Positions 1 through 19,000 of a DNA stretch of 64,000 nucleotides are shown piece by piece (positions within the stretch are counted from its first letter, which is position 1; the number at the start of each line of letters is the position of its first letter). The stretch is from Aporrectodea caliginosa (Eukaryota; Annelida; Clitellata; Crassiclitellata; Lumbricidae). The position numbers and the translations under genes are program-made. The stretch lies in the NCBI GenBank assembly GCA_020284085.1, contig JACEVL010000990.1:177001-241000 (forward strand). Reading direction: 5' to 3'. Below the pieces are notes generated by a model. That model searched no databases, was not told the DNA's origin, and saw nothing but the letters and a program-made list of their open reading frames with translations.

Positions 1-820
1 CGCGCGGCCGCCGCGCTTGCCTCGCCTACGCCGCGGTTGCCGCGCCTGGACGCCACGCGGCCGACGCGCTTGCCTCGCCTATGCCGCGCCTGGATGCTGC
101 GCGGCCGCCGCGCCTGCCTCGCCTAGGCCGCGCTTGTCACGCCCACGCCGCGTGTCTGCTGCACGCTGCAGATACCCCTATATAAAGGAGAGCACACAGT
201 CAGTCGACAGTCAGTGGAGCTCGGAGCACAGTGGAGCTCGGAGCAGAGTCAGTGGGGACTCGGACACAGTTCCAGCTCGGAGAGAGAGTCAACAGTCAAC
301 AGTCAGACAGTCGTCAAGCTCGGAGAACAGTCGTCACTGGGGACACAGTCGTGAGTCGGGACTCGGAGAAGGGCCAGTCACTGTTCCAGTCAACCGGAAA
401 GGAGAGGAGAGCAACCGGAAGGCCGCGGAGTCCGTCAACGTCTGTCTTCGTCTTCTTCGCCGCAGTCAAGGGTCCGCGGCGTTTGCCAGTCTTCGTCTTC
501 TTCGTCGCGGCCAAGGGTCCGCGGCGTCTGTCTCCTCCTTCTTCGCCGCGGCGTCGTCTGTGCCTCAGACGCGGCCGAGACTGCTTGTCACGCCTGGGGG
601 TCGAACTCTGAACTGACTGCTAAAGTAACTGTCGGTCGGACTGAGGGAGGGCAATACCTGATGCCAAGAGGACATGAACAATCAACGTGACGTTGTAATT
701 GAGGTTTCGCTTTTATCTTGTGAAATAAAGAATATTTGTTGAACACTTCGTCTCTTGCAGACCGCAAGGGCCTTACCTAGGCAGACATCCTTCCACTCGA
801 CGGCCCTCATCCCGCCACAG
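1..820 (+). mobile_element. LTR-like block, probably a 3' or solo LTR
   Basis: The first 160 bases are very GC-rich imperfect repeats of a cgcgcctgcctcgcctacgc type. A TATA box (tatataaag) lies at about 178-186, followed by imperfect direct repeats built on cagtggagctcggagca (215-260). Two diverged copies of a cttcgtcttcttcgccgc segment lie at 445-550. An AATAAA signal at 723-728 is followed by a T-rich stretch, and the block seems to end near 820 with cgccaca. A TATA box, about 500 bases of transcribed leader, a poly(A) signal and a short tail is the U3-R-U5 order of an LTR. No primer-binding site, gag or pol is visible, so this would be a 3' or solo LTR truncated by the window edge. It lies inside or beside the CDC5L gene. 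Confidence 0.4.
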
Positions 821-1171
821 TAGTAAACGTCCATTTCCTCAACATTTCAACACATTATTTTAATACAACCCAGTACATTGCACAATTTAATATTTACGGC
901 CACTGACAGTAAAAATACTCATTCGACTATCTGAGTATGGGCGTGCCGTATCTGCCTGCCAACGTGACCTATGTGTTGACTTTATAAAAATTTAGCCGTT
1001 TTTGCATCAGTCCACCTTATGCAAAGGAGCGACACAGTCCGGAAAATGCAGTACTTAGCCTTTCCACATTTGTAACATATTACTCAGACACTTTTGCAAC
1101 GTATTACATTATAAAATGCTGTGTACTACAGTACTGATTCATCAGTAGACAAGACACGAAAATGGACTGAC
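821..1171. other. CDC5L intron sequence, no gene seen
   Basis: AT-rich sequence between the LTR-like block and the last visible CDC5L exon. The donor of that exon (GTCAGT on the minus strand, starting at 1171) points into it. No exon matching the missing C-terminal third of CDC5L is seen here. Confidence 0.6.
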
Positions 1172-8112
<6,941 letters not shown>

Positions 8113-10080
8113 CTTGACTCGTTTTTTGTCACCACTGCAGTAAAATAAATCCGATAATTTACAGAAAATCGCAAAACAACCAAAAATTGTAAGTCTTCAA
8201 CGCTCCTCTTCACAAAATGGCGATCTGCCTCAAAAACACAGACGTTGTATTTGAAGATTCCAGACTCAATTACGTCATGATCTTTGCAAAGTTCAATAAA
8301 TTTTATCATAACGCGAGAAGCCGTATTGCGGGAACCAGCTAGATTATTCACAGAAGCTCAGTCTAAAGAAAACCGAAGGTAGAGTCAAAATGAGTTCCAG
8401 GTCATTATCCAAAGGTCAGCGTGGCAGACAGACGGCATCTTGTTTAAAAGTCAAAATTGTTTTACGCCATGTTCTGTTTCCAATGCTAGAGGACTCCGAT
8501 CGTCCACGCGAGGCTTACTTCGCACAAATCGGAAGTTTGGAATTCGTGCTTTCTCGGTCTCAGGACCCGAAGAATGAAAGACGAAGAATGAAACAGACTT
8601 CGAACTTCAATTCGCCAGTGCACACCTGTTGCTCAATTTAAATCATAATAAAAAAACTCATCTATTAACATATTGCACTCTGACTAGAACAGTTGTAGCG
8701 AAACGCGTTCTCGTGCAGGACCTGTCCTGTTAAAGCGCGTTATAACTTTTAATAAGTATTGTATTGTATTTTGGATCTTTGCAAGCGGTCATAGCCTCAT
8801 AGGCCTAATGATGGATTAGGTTTTTCAAATGAAAATGTAACATGAATGGAAACCACGAAAATAGTTTCATCGCCAAACAAAAGCCTTTTCGAAGATGCTG
8901 GAGTTTGGCTGTATCAATGCATCAGTTTCGCTATTTGAAAAATCAGGAGTCTGCAGCATGCACCATACGTCGATACGACTTTGGACAAAAATAGTGTGCT
9001 AACTACTGCACCACATAATTATGTAATGTAATGTAACAAAACATTTATAAAGCGCCAGTCTCTCAGAAGCGCTCAACACGTGGCCATCAAACAGCTGAAA
9101 AAAATGCGTCTTTAAGAGTTTAGTTTAATTATGAACTAAAATGACAAGCAAAAGTGGAAGACGCTAAGATGATGCCATCGATATTGAATCTCTAATCTAA
9201 TGTCTATGTTGTTGCACGAGGGTCAATGTTGTTGTCGATGATTAGATGGCGGGTTTTTGAGAAATCAGTAAAAATCGTATTAAATATGTTTTTCATATTT
9301 GTTTAGTGTTAGAAGTATTAAATCTGGTTTTAAACTATAGATTCGTACTGCAAATGGTAAGCCAAGTTTCGTTGCGCTGTGTTGCCACTCGTGGTCGTAG
9401 TGTTTGGTTGTTTATGTATGGTGAAATTGTCGATACGTCCATTTAAGTTATCGTCTCTGAGTAAACTGGGAACCCACGTATGCTACCGATCGCACAGATC
9501 ACTGGTAAACCACGACTAACATATCTACGGCTTAGCGAATGGCACTAGCTGATTTTTTGGCAGGTTGGGTAAGAGTTATAGCTGCTGTAGTTTGAAGTGT
9601 TAACGATGAGAGTAGGTTTACATCAGTCCGGTGTCGACGGAGAGCAAAATAAACAATATGGCGCTCCAGACTTGGATAGAATAGCGTGCTGCGCCCTCCC
9701 TAATCCGCTCAAGTAAGTAAATAATGGTTCACGAACACAATATTTAAGTAGAAAAAATGAACCTGTGCCGTGATAAGGGTTGATGATGGATATAATTATG
9801 GCCTAAACCATTTGAGCCATAGTAATGATGGTATAGAGGACTTTCGGTGATGAACATTCTCTATGCTTCTGCTTACAGGGTTTAAAGTTGGGTTGAAGTG
9901 ATGTTTGATTATCGCAAACTCTTGACTTGTGAGATTTAGAGCCATATATTCTTTAAAACCCCTTAAATTTACACTTAACCTGTGCTTTACCTACATAAGT
10001 AGTCTCTTTATTTGTGTATTACATCATGTGTAAAATTAAAATTTTGTGAGTGTTTATTTTCACCTGTAATTTCAGCTGAG
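8113..10080. promoter_or_regulatory. Head-to-head intergenic region between CDC5L and RECQL4
   Basis: CDC5L starts at 8112 on minus and RECQL4 coding starts at 10081 on plus, so both promoters must lie in about 2 kb. RECQL4 has an acceptor at 10075 (taatttcag) five bases before its ATG, so its first exon is non-coding and upstream, plausibly around 9.4-9.7 kb. A SINE tail fragment (aacatttataaagcgcc) lies at about 9025-9085, and another short repeat (taaagcgcgttataac) at 8690-8760. I see no clear TATA box. An 83-codon ORF at 8390-8641 has no recognisable similarity. Confidence 0.5.
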
Positions 10081-13000
10081 ATGGAAGAACTTGGACAGCT
10101 GAAGAAAGAACTGAAGTTGTGGGAAGCGGACTTTAACCAAAAGTTCAGCAGAAAACCTCAGAAGGTTCCAACTGACTTAAGTTCAGCCAAGCTGATATGT
10201 TCGCAAAGATGCAAGATTTATGTAGCAAACAACAAATTCGTGATATAATACTGAACCCTTCTTATAAAGTGCGTGATTATAATGTGATTATAATAATTCT
10301 GATAAAATTTGGATCCAAGCCTTAGAAAATGACTTTCATATAACACAAAGTACTGAGTGCATTGTTTTGCTAAATTATGTAATATATTCATTTGTAATGA
10401 GATTTAGCATCGTATAGGGTAGCATAGAGAGTGCCTCTGAGTAGATATCTCAAGGGGTGCTATATAAATGTTCAATTACATTACATTACATTACTCGATG
10501 CAGACTGAATGATACAGCGTCAATAGACTCTTCATAGTCAGAGCTGAAGTTCCATATTTTCATATTGCTGATCCTCTGTAGCACGTTCTCTGGTGTGCTG
10601 GGCTTCGTGGATATCTACTGGTTCTGTCTAATGGATTGTGCTATTGGAATGTGGTTTTGCTTAGTGGTTTAATCAATTTATGCCTTGTGCATTGCAATAT
10701 CAGTGCTATAGAAGTTTCCAAATTAGATTAGCATTATGACAATGACTCTGTTTTAGAGATGATTATTTCATCGCTGTAATTTCTGTTTTAGGAAGATCTT
10801 GAGAATGCACCAAATGATGTTGTAGGTGAGTGTGCATCAAAATAGATCGAATTCAGTTAATACAGAGCTTAATTTACTATTTTTTTTTATTAAGTTCTTT
10901 AAATTTATTTTACCCAGTAAAATAATTGAAAAATAACCAAGGTCAAGACTATGTTGTTGCTATAGAAATCTAGACAGTGTTGGGCTTTCGTGTCTTTTTG
11001 GGTATAAACTTAAGAATCATCAACTTGATTAACCACCATAGACAGACTTGGTTTCTCAAGACTATTGGATTTTGACTGGAATGGTTTGCAATAGAGGTAA
11101 TTAGATTATATTCTTATTAAAACGTGTATGTTCATTTTTAATATTTAGCTAAGTACCAACGTTATAAGGAAATCAAGAAGACCGTTGAAGCAACTTCAGA
11201 TTCGCCTTCGAAAAAGTTTTCAGAGTCGCCGACTTGCGCAGCAATTGGCATTTGGGGAAAAGACTTGAACAAGGTGACACCTAGTGACAAAAATGCTGCA
11301 ACGGTTTCTGTGGTGAATAAAGGATCTTCAGCGATGAAGGGCCTGGGAAAGAAAATCCTTCAAAATTCACTCTTACTGAAAGTAAGTTTTGACATTAGCC
11401 ACGAACCATCTTGATTACCTTATTGTGCTTTCTCTGGTCATATCCTTTTTTGATTTGTTTAATTAACTAGTCCTAACTTAAGTTGCCATTTTGGATAACA
11501 ACTTGACACCAAACTTGACCCAACCACTTGGTGTAATTGTAATTGAACATTTATATAGTGCCACTTAAAATCAGCAGTGCTGTCAATCCACGTAAGTGCC
11601 TAGACCAGCAAACGTGAAAGTCTTAAGACGTCTCCGGGATTGGGAAGGTGAGAGGGCTAGTAACTTGAGGCATGGTTGTGTCAAATTTGATTTGATAAGC
11701 ACTGGGAAACAAGCTGGTCTCCCTAATGCATGTTTGTCCATTATGTGCTGAGAAATTTGTGCTATTTACAATGCATTATATTATCTATCCTTTTCATAGT
11801 TTTTTTAAATTAATTTCTTAAATTTAAGTTTTATTATTCTGTTTTCTCACCTTTCATATCTTGACCTTTCATACCTTTTGCCTTGCCAAGTGCTTATATG
11901 GAATAAATTACTAAAGATAGTAGTAACTAAAAATAAAGAAATAAATGATTTCAGAGATATTATTTTACCTTGGGTGGAAATTAAGAAAATAAAAATTAGA
12001 TATGACTCTATGCATTTATAGGCTTATGTATACATGTGTTTGTATGAATCTGGGTTTTTATACAGTGCAGGTTAAGGACCTCTCGGAAGAGCTGTTAACA
12101 TGAATACCTTATTCAGTTGACAGCCATGTATGTATTATTTATATACATACTGGGGTGCCGCACGATCAGTATCGGTATATCCCTATGCTTAATCATATGC
12201 AGATTAATACATGAATGAGTCCGTTGAATGATAATGTTCTTTTTTGATTACTTAAAGGCATCACCAGTTTCCAACAGAAATTTGTCAGGTTCAACAACTT
12301 CATCTTCAAGTATATGTGCTTCTCGTGTTGAAAGTAGACCGATTATAAGAAAACCACCAAAGGAGCTTCCAACTGCAAAGACAACACTGGAGTCTGAATC
12401 ATCTGAAATATTCTCTGCAACCAATGGTTCTCTTTTTGACAGAGCTCTGAAAATTGTCAACAGCAAAAAGCAAGAACCCAGGAAACAAGTCTCAGGTAAA
12501 GTCAGGTTTTGCCGTCAAAAGAAATTTGTATCCCACCGTCATTTGGAGCAATTTTCGGAGCACAGTTTAAAATCTAGACCAATGAAAGTTTCTGAAAATA
12601 GCTGTATTGTATTATTTCTGTTTAATAGTGTTTATTGTTAACTAGCTGTCAAAAGCAGCTAGTAACAACAATGCATGCAGCTGGGGGTAAAAGTTGTTCT
12701 GAATTTATATAAGGCGACTGAAGTGCTTTTTGAATTAATTGTTTTCAGCATTTTTTTATTTTCCAGATACAGGACCTAAGATTCCTTCACTGTTGCTGGC
12801 TCCCAAAACTGGAACACAACGAAAATCTTTCCTATCGTCCTGTTCTTCGCTATTCCAGGAATCGTCCCAGATTTGTGATGAAAGTGTAGAAGGTCAGCTA
12901 ATAGATTCTGTGGAAGACCAACATGGACATACTGTAGATATCCAGCTTGGACATACTGTGAAAGACCAACTGGAACATTCTGTGAAAGGCCAAAAAAGAA

Positions 13001-16000
13001 ATACTGCCAGCTTATCCAAAGAACTGACCAATTGCAATGACTCACCAAATGATGAAACTGTATTTCTTCATTCTACTTCCACTGGCAGTGATTTGCATGT
13101 GGAAAATCCTGCTGGTAATTCCAAACAATTACGTAGCAGCAGTGAGAACAAAAGAAGGCTGGATGAAAATACAGTAGTCCAAAAGATTAATGCAACACAA
13201 AGTTTTACCTGCGACAATTTAACCGTTAGTCCTACCATGAGGAGAACGAACTTCAAAGCTGCAAGTTTTTCTGTGGCTGAGAACTGTGATATTAAAACCA
13301 AGTCAAGAACTAATATTAAAAGAACTCATAGTGAAGCAGTGGGCAGTGATGTTGATGAAGAAAATTTCCAGAGAGCAAAAAGAAAGCATTTGGATGACGG
13401 AGAATTTTCTTTACAGTCGGATCCAAGGGATGCTGGCAATATAATGGTTTGAACTATTTTGTTTTTAAATTTTTGAGTTTTGCTTTAATGCATTAACATA
13501 ACTTAATATAAGTGAAAATTTGTAAAGCACAATTTCAAGAAAAAACTCATCAGCAGCGCTCCCGACCAAGCAGGAAGGTCACTCGATCAAACAAGGCAGA
13601 CTTCAAGCACTTGCGGAACAAGGACATGTGACAGACTGATTTTCTAATTGGAAAAGGAAGACTATTCCAGGATACAGGGCCAGGAATGGCACAACTTCTG
13701 TGCTGGGTAGTGGATGACCTAGAGTCCTAGACCGAGGATATAATGTGCAGCTGATCGGAGGGACAAGCGACCAGGAATAGATGAGAAAGATACACGAGGA
13801 TCTGAGATAGGATGGACAGTTCCCATTAGGCATTTTCGCATGGGAGTTAGAATCTTATACTTCATTGTAATCTTATACTTTAAGTTAGAATCTTATTTTG
13901 CATTGTAAGTAGTGATTTACATCTAAGGTGCTTTACACACAATTGCGTTTTGACATGAATGTTTTACAGTGGAAACCATAAATGAGTTTGTACATAGTTT
14001 AAAAATCTGTCAATGTGTATGTATGTGTGCATACTTGTGTGTTTCTGTATATGGCAGCTATCCCACTCCACTCGACTATCATTCTATCTAACTCTCTCCC
14101 ATCCCCCACTCACTACTTGCCGCAAATTCTCTGACCGATCTATATCCTACACTGCACCTCAATGCTAGGACGAACTTCCCTCGTAATTCTGCATATTGTT
14201 GGTTCCTCCACCAATACCGCCACTCACTGACTCACCTCCCTCAGGCTCCTCTACTTATCGCCCCATAGACTTTCCACTCCAAAGCAGCTCCTCTGTCTCC
14301 TGTCTCTGGTCTCTCTGACAACCGTATCCAGATATCCACTTGACATCGATCTCTGGATAACCCCTCTGATACAAAGCAGTGCTTGTGAATAAACTGGTGC
14401 CCTGAACTTAGCTTTAGAGTAGCTTTTTAGAAATATGGAGATTAGTATATTTTTTTACCTGGTATGTTTTGTAATTTTGTTTTGGAAGGATGAAGAGATA
14501 ACGGGAGATGAAACGGAACCGAGTACAACCGAGAGGCAAAAGCCTTCAAAATGTGGAGAAACAAAGAAGAGGTACCATTGGCACAATGTAATATGAGAAA
14601 AGTGTTTTAGAAATGCAATGCATGATCTTGTTAGAAAAATCCTATTGGAACATGGGTAGAATGTTATCCACAGTATTAATGCTAGACTGGAGGGAACCTG
14701 CTCATGATGCTGTATTTGGAAGCCATATTAGTGTGTTATTATCTTGGTTCTAATTTGAGGACCATGTCCATGACGGTAATTTGTCAGAATCGATGTTATA
14801 GGCATGTGTGCTCTACGGAGAAGAACGAAAAAGTGCCGTGAGCTACCCACAGAGGCAGCCATTAGCTTGACTGTATAATCTATTTACGCATTTCATAACT
14901 GAGTTTGTTTAGGGGACACCAGTTGAACAGAAATCTGTAAACTTGTTTCTGCCCTGGTAGGGTTTGAACCACCAACCTCTCCTTTGACAACCCAGTGCAA
15001 TAACTGCTAGACCATAATGCATGGTATGTTTTGTAGGCCACCAGGAAAAGCAAAAAGCTCTGTTTCCGTTTCGGGTGCCAACTTCGTCCGATTGAACATG
15101 AAAGTAAAGCGCTACAAACGAAAAGGCGGGCGTCCAGTCTCTGGTCCGGCTGCGAAACGGATGGCTTGGAAGCAGAAGATGCAGGCACGCAACCAGAGCC
15201 GTGGCAACAGCTGCTTTAAGTGTGGTGAAGAGGGTCATTGGGCCAAAGATTGCAAGGGAAAGCATTTTTCAGGTGAATTTTCAGCTCCTGTTGTTATTAT
15301 TTTGTTTTATTGTTTCATTTGTATGCATGCATGTATGTCTGTGAACACTTATATTGTGTGTTTTAAGAACCTAACAAAGGAGCTGCATTTTATTATTATT
15401 ATTATTATTAATAGTGAGTGCTTCTGAACGGTTCACCCTACTAGAGGCACTTTGCAAATGCTTAAATACAATACAATATTATTGCTGTTTTATTTATTAT
15501 CCCAGGTAGAATATGGTATATTATTAGTATCATTTAAAATATTTCCTGAGAAACACTTATTTCCTTGGGATTTGGAAAATTAATTGGGTTTAAGAATTAC
15601 ATCTGCAATAACAAATTACCATAATCTTAGTAAACATCATAATCTGATCTCCTGGAAACCGGACTCGGACCTCCCTCGGACTACTCTTTTGGACAACCCC
15701 TCTGATTAGACGCAGCGCTCGTGAATAAGCTGGTGCCCTGCGCTTGGCTTTCGAGTGGCGCTTTAGAAGTTTGGAGATTACGATTACGATAATATATTTA
15801 GGGTGTTAAAACAAATTCATGTTGATTAGTTTTAGTTAATTTGAGTTTGATAATGTAATTAAATAATTTTTCAGATGATTAAACATTTTAATTTTGAGAT
15901 TGAAGAGATTTACCTACTTAACAAGCTTTTATTTCGTTCCAAAAGGCAGTAACAACTATTCCTCCAGGAAGGAGTTTGAGGAATGGGATGACAATGCTAT

Positions 16001-19000
16001 GCTCAAGGAAGTAAAAATGGAGGAGTTTCCAACGCTTGAGGAAGCGGTCTGCATGGCAAAAGGAATCCGGAAATCCTCTTCTGACTCCACTCCAGTACCA
16101 GGTACCTCTAATTAATCACCATCTGAATTAATATAAATATCAGGTATTACCTTTACATACATACCTGAGATTTTCTCTGGTATGTCCATAAATACCTGAT
16201 CAGCTGTTGTTTTGTTTCATCTGAATACTAATAAATGCACTGAGATGTGGCCTAATGGCCAAATGGCTGAATGACATCTTTTTTGTTCAGTGTATCAGTT
16301 GTCTCTTGGATTTGAAGACATGCTCATATTGAAGATGATGACCTCCAAGAGTATGCACAGTTTGACTATGTAGCATTTGGGACATGGATCCCTGGATTAA
16401 CGTATGTATCGAATTGTAAACAATTGTACAATATGTATCGTAACTCATGATAACAACTCACTATAAGGCTGTTCTTGATATGGTTTCCAAAGACTGTATG
16501 TGGTTTGTATGTGACATACTGAGTGTTTGAACCCAGGTCACAAAGACAAATTGACATGCCATTATGCAACCTCCCAGCATATCTGCTAGTAAGAAGATGA
16601 TAGCGGATCAGGTATCTACATATCTGGTCATTTATTTAGCCTTTGCTAAGAAAGCTATGAGAGCTATATAAATTTAAGGTAGAATGCAGTATCTTGGAGA
16701 GTTATATGTTTCTGATGGTTTTTTTAGGTACTGCTGAGAAAATATCGAATGAGGAATTTGAACAGACTTTTAACGTGGAGAGGACGGCGTATGAACCGAA
16801 AGCTTCACTTCCAACTATGGAGCCACTCTATCAACTAAATGAAGATGGATCTCTTCCAAGTGAGAGAAAGTCTTTACAGTTCAGTGTTTTATGTCTTATG
16901 CTATGTGCTTTTAACTCCAAAATGTACTGTATACATTATACATGTTCAGTTACATACATATATGCAGTGGCAGCTTTTGACAGTCTTTGACAATTCCTGT
17001 GCAATAGGCGACGACAAAAATGCCGCTCTTACTCATAAATGACATCTCTTTGACGGAAGTGACCATCATGTACTGTGTCAGAATTTTCCGCCTTTTGTAA
17101 AGTGCTGCTCTAGGCAGCCGCCTATATCGCCTATACCTAAAACCTGCACTGCATACATGTATACTATACTGGGTGTCGCTGACTAACAATGTAACATTAT
17201 GTATAATGGTGCAGCAGATTTGTAACACTCTTCACTTAACATGTTTCAAATAGGACTATATTAATGTATCAAATAATAATAATGGAATTATATGCTGTAT
17301 GATGTGAACCTGTACTAGAGAGTGGCAGTTATTGTACACTGAATTAAATGTTTGGCTGATTTGTTTAAATATTTCTGTTGTTTCTGACAGAACCTCCGTT
17401 GGAGTTAATGAAGGCTCTTAAGAAATTTGGATTCTCCAGATTCCGACTTGGACAGGAGACAGCAATTATGCGAGTCTTATGCGGTGAGTTTTATTTAGCG
17501 AGTTTGAATATGTGAGTGTTTATTTGTGAGTTTGATGAATTGACAGTGCTGAATTCATCAAGTAATTATGCTAACCTTACATTCCTAGATCTTTGCTGTC
17601 ATTGCTCAATCATCAAGACCAAGTTTTTATGTGTTTTATTGAAGTCGCAATATTTATGAGGTTCTTAAAAGATTCTTATTCCACTAGATCGGACGTAGAA
17701 GATAATTAGTCTATTAGACATATTTTCTTTTGTGCTAAGTTGCAGTTTGTCAACTTAATGTGTCAATTAAGGAGTATATATAAATTGCCTGAACGTATAT
17801 ACATATTTGCATATGTTGGTACATATATACATACTTACATTTGGTGTGAATGTGTTCTGTAGGTTTATCTACACTGGTTGTTCTTTCAACCGGTGCAGGA
17901 AAGTCACTTTGCTACCAGTTATCGGCATACATGTATGCCCAGAGAGAGCGGTGTATTACCCTCGTCATATCACCACTCGTTAGCCTTATGCAAGATCAGG
18001 TAATTAATTGATTAGTCTAAGTTATTTTAGAAGATCAGTTGACAAGCTGAGTAGTAATCAGACTTGTCTGAGACCTTCAGGAATTTTACGAAACTTTCAC
18101 ACTTCTGAGTTTAGTTTATTGATGCATGTTAACAAATGTGCTGCCTATACAGCTATGTTATATTATAACACTATTATACAGTTGCAACACATTTTGACTA
18201 TGGCACAATTGCGCTTAGTAATATTTTAAAATTAATTTCTAGACTCTAAGGACCATAAGGAGTTGTTTTGAAACTAACACTGCATTACGTTACAGTTTCA
18301 AATTGCTGCCATTGCTAATATTTTCTCAATTTTCATCTGATATTTCATTTACAAGATATTGATTGTGATCACCCTTACACATTTATATAGTTTTCCATTT
18401 TCTTCCTGTGTTTTAGTTGCATTTACCAAGGTTACATTTATTAATATTTCTCAATTTCTTCACAAAATCTGCTGTAGGTGTCCAATTTACCACCAGGTAT
18501 CAAGGGTGCTTGTGTGAATGCTAATATGACTGCAGCCCAGCGCACATCCGTTCTTGAGTCAGTTTCCAGCGGGGAGGTCCACTTCCTGCTTCTATCTCCG
18601 GAGATGTTGGTTGGTGGAAGCGGCTCGTCTGGATCCGTGAACCTGCTCCAGGAACTTCCACCAGTTGCATTTGCCTGTATCGATGAGGCTCACTGCGTAT
18701 CGGAATGGTCACACCACTTTCGACCATCGTACCTTACAGTTTGCAAAGTAAATCCATAGTCGTCTTACATTAACCTATCTTACTCATCTATTGTCTATTA
18801 TTATTAATTAGTAATTAGTAACTTCTGGAGCACCACTTTCTAATGTGCAAGGTATAAACTGATGGCACACCAAACCAAGTCATAATCGTATACTTATACT
18901 TATATGACTATTACTACTATTATTCATCTGGAGCTGGGCTTGCGCTGAGATCGGGAGTGAAGGACGACTTGTACGTTCGAAGGTCAAAGACGCCCTTTGG

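Noticed and set aside
17..616. 199-codon ORF at the left edge
   Set aside because: Falls in the GC-rich repetitive LTR-like block; the composition is that of GC-rich repeats and no family is recognisable.
8390..8641. 83-codon ORF in the CDC5L-RECQL4 interval
   Set aside because: No similarity or splice context, and it lies in the presumed promoter region; cannot be supported.
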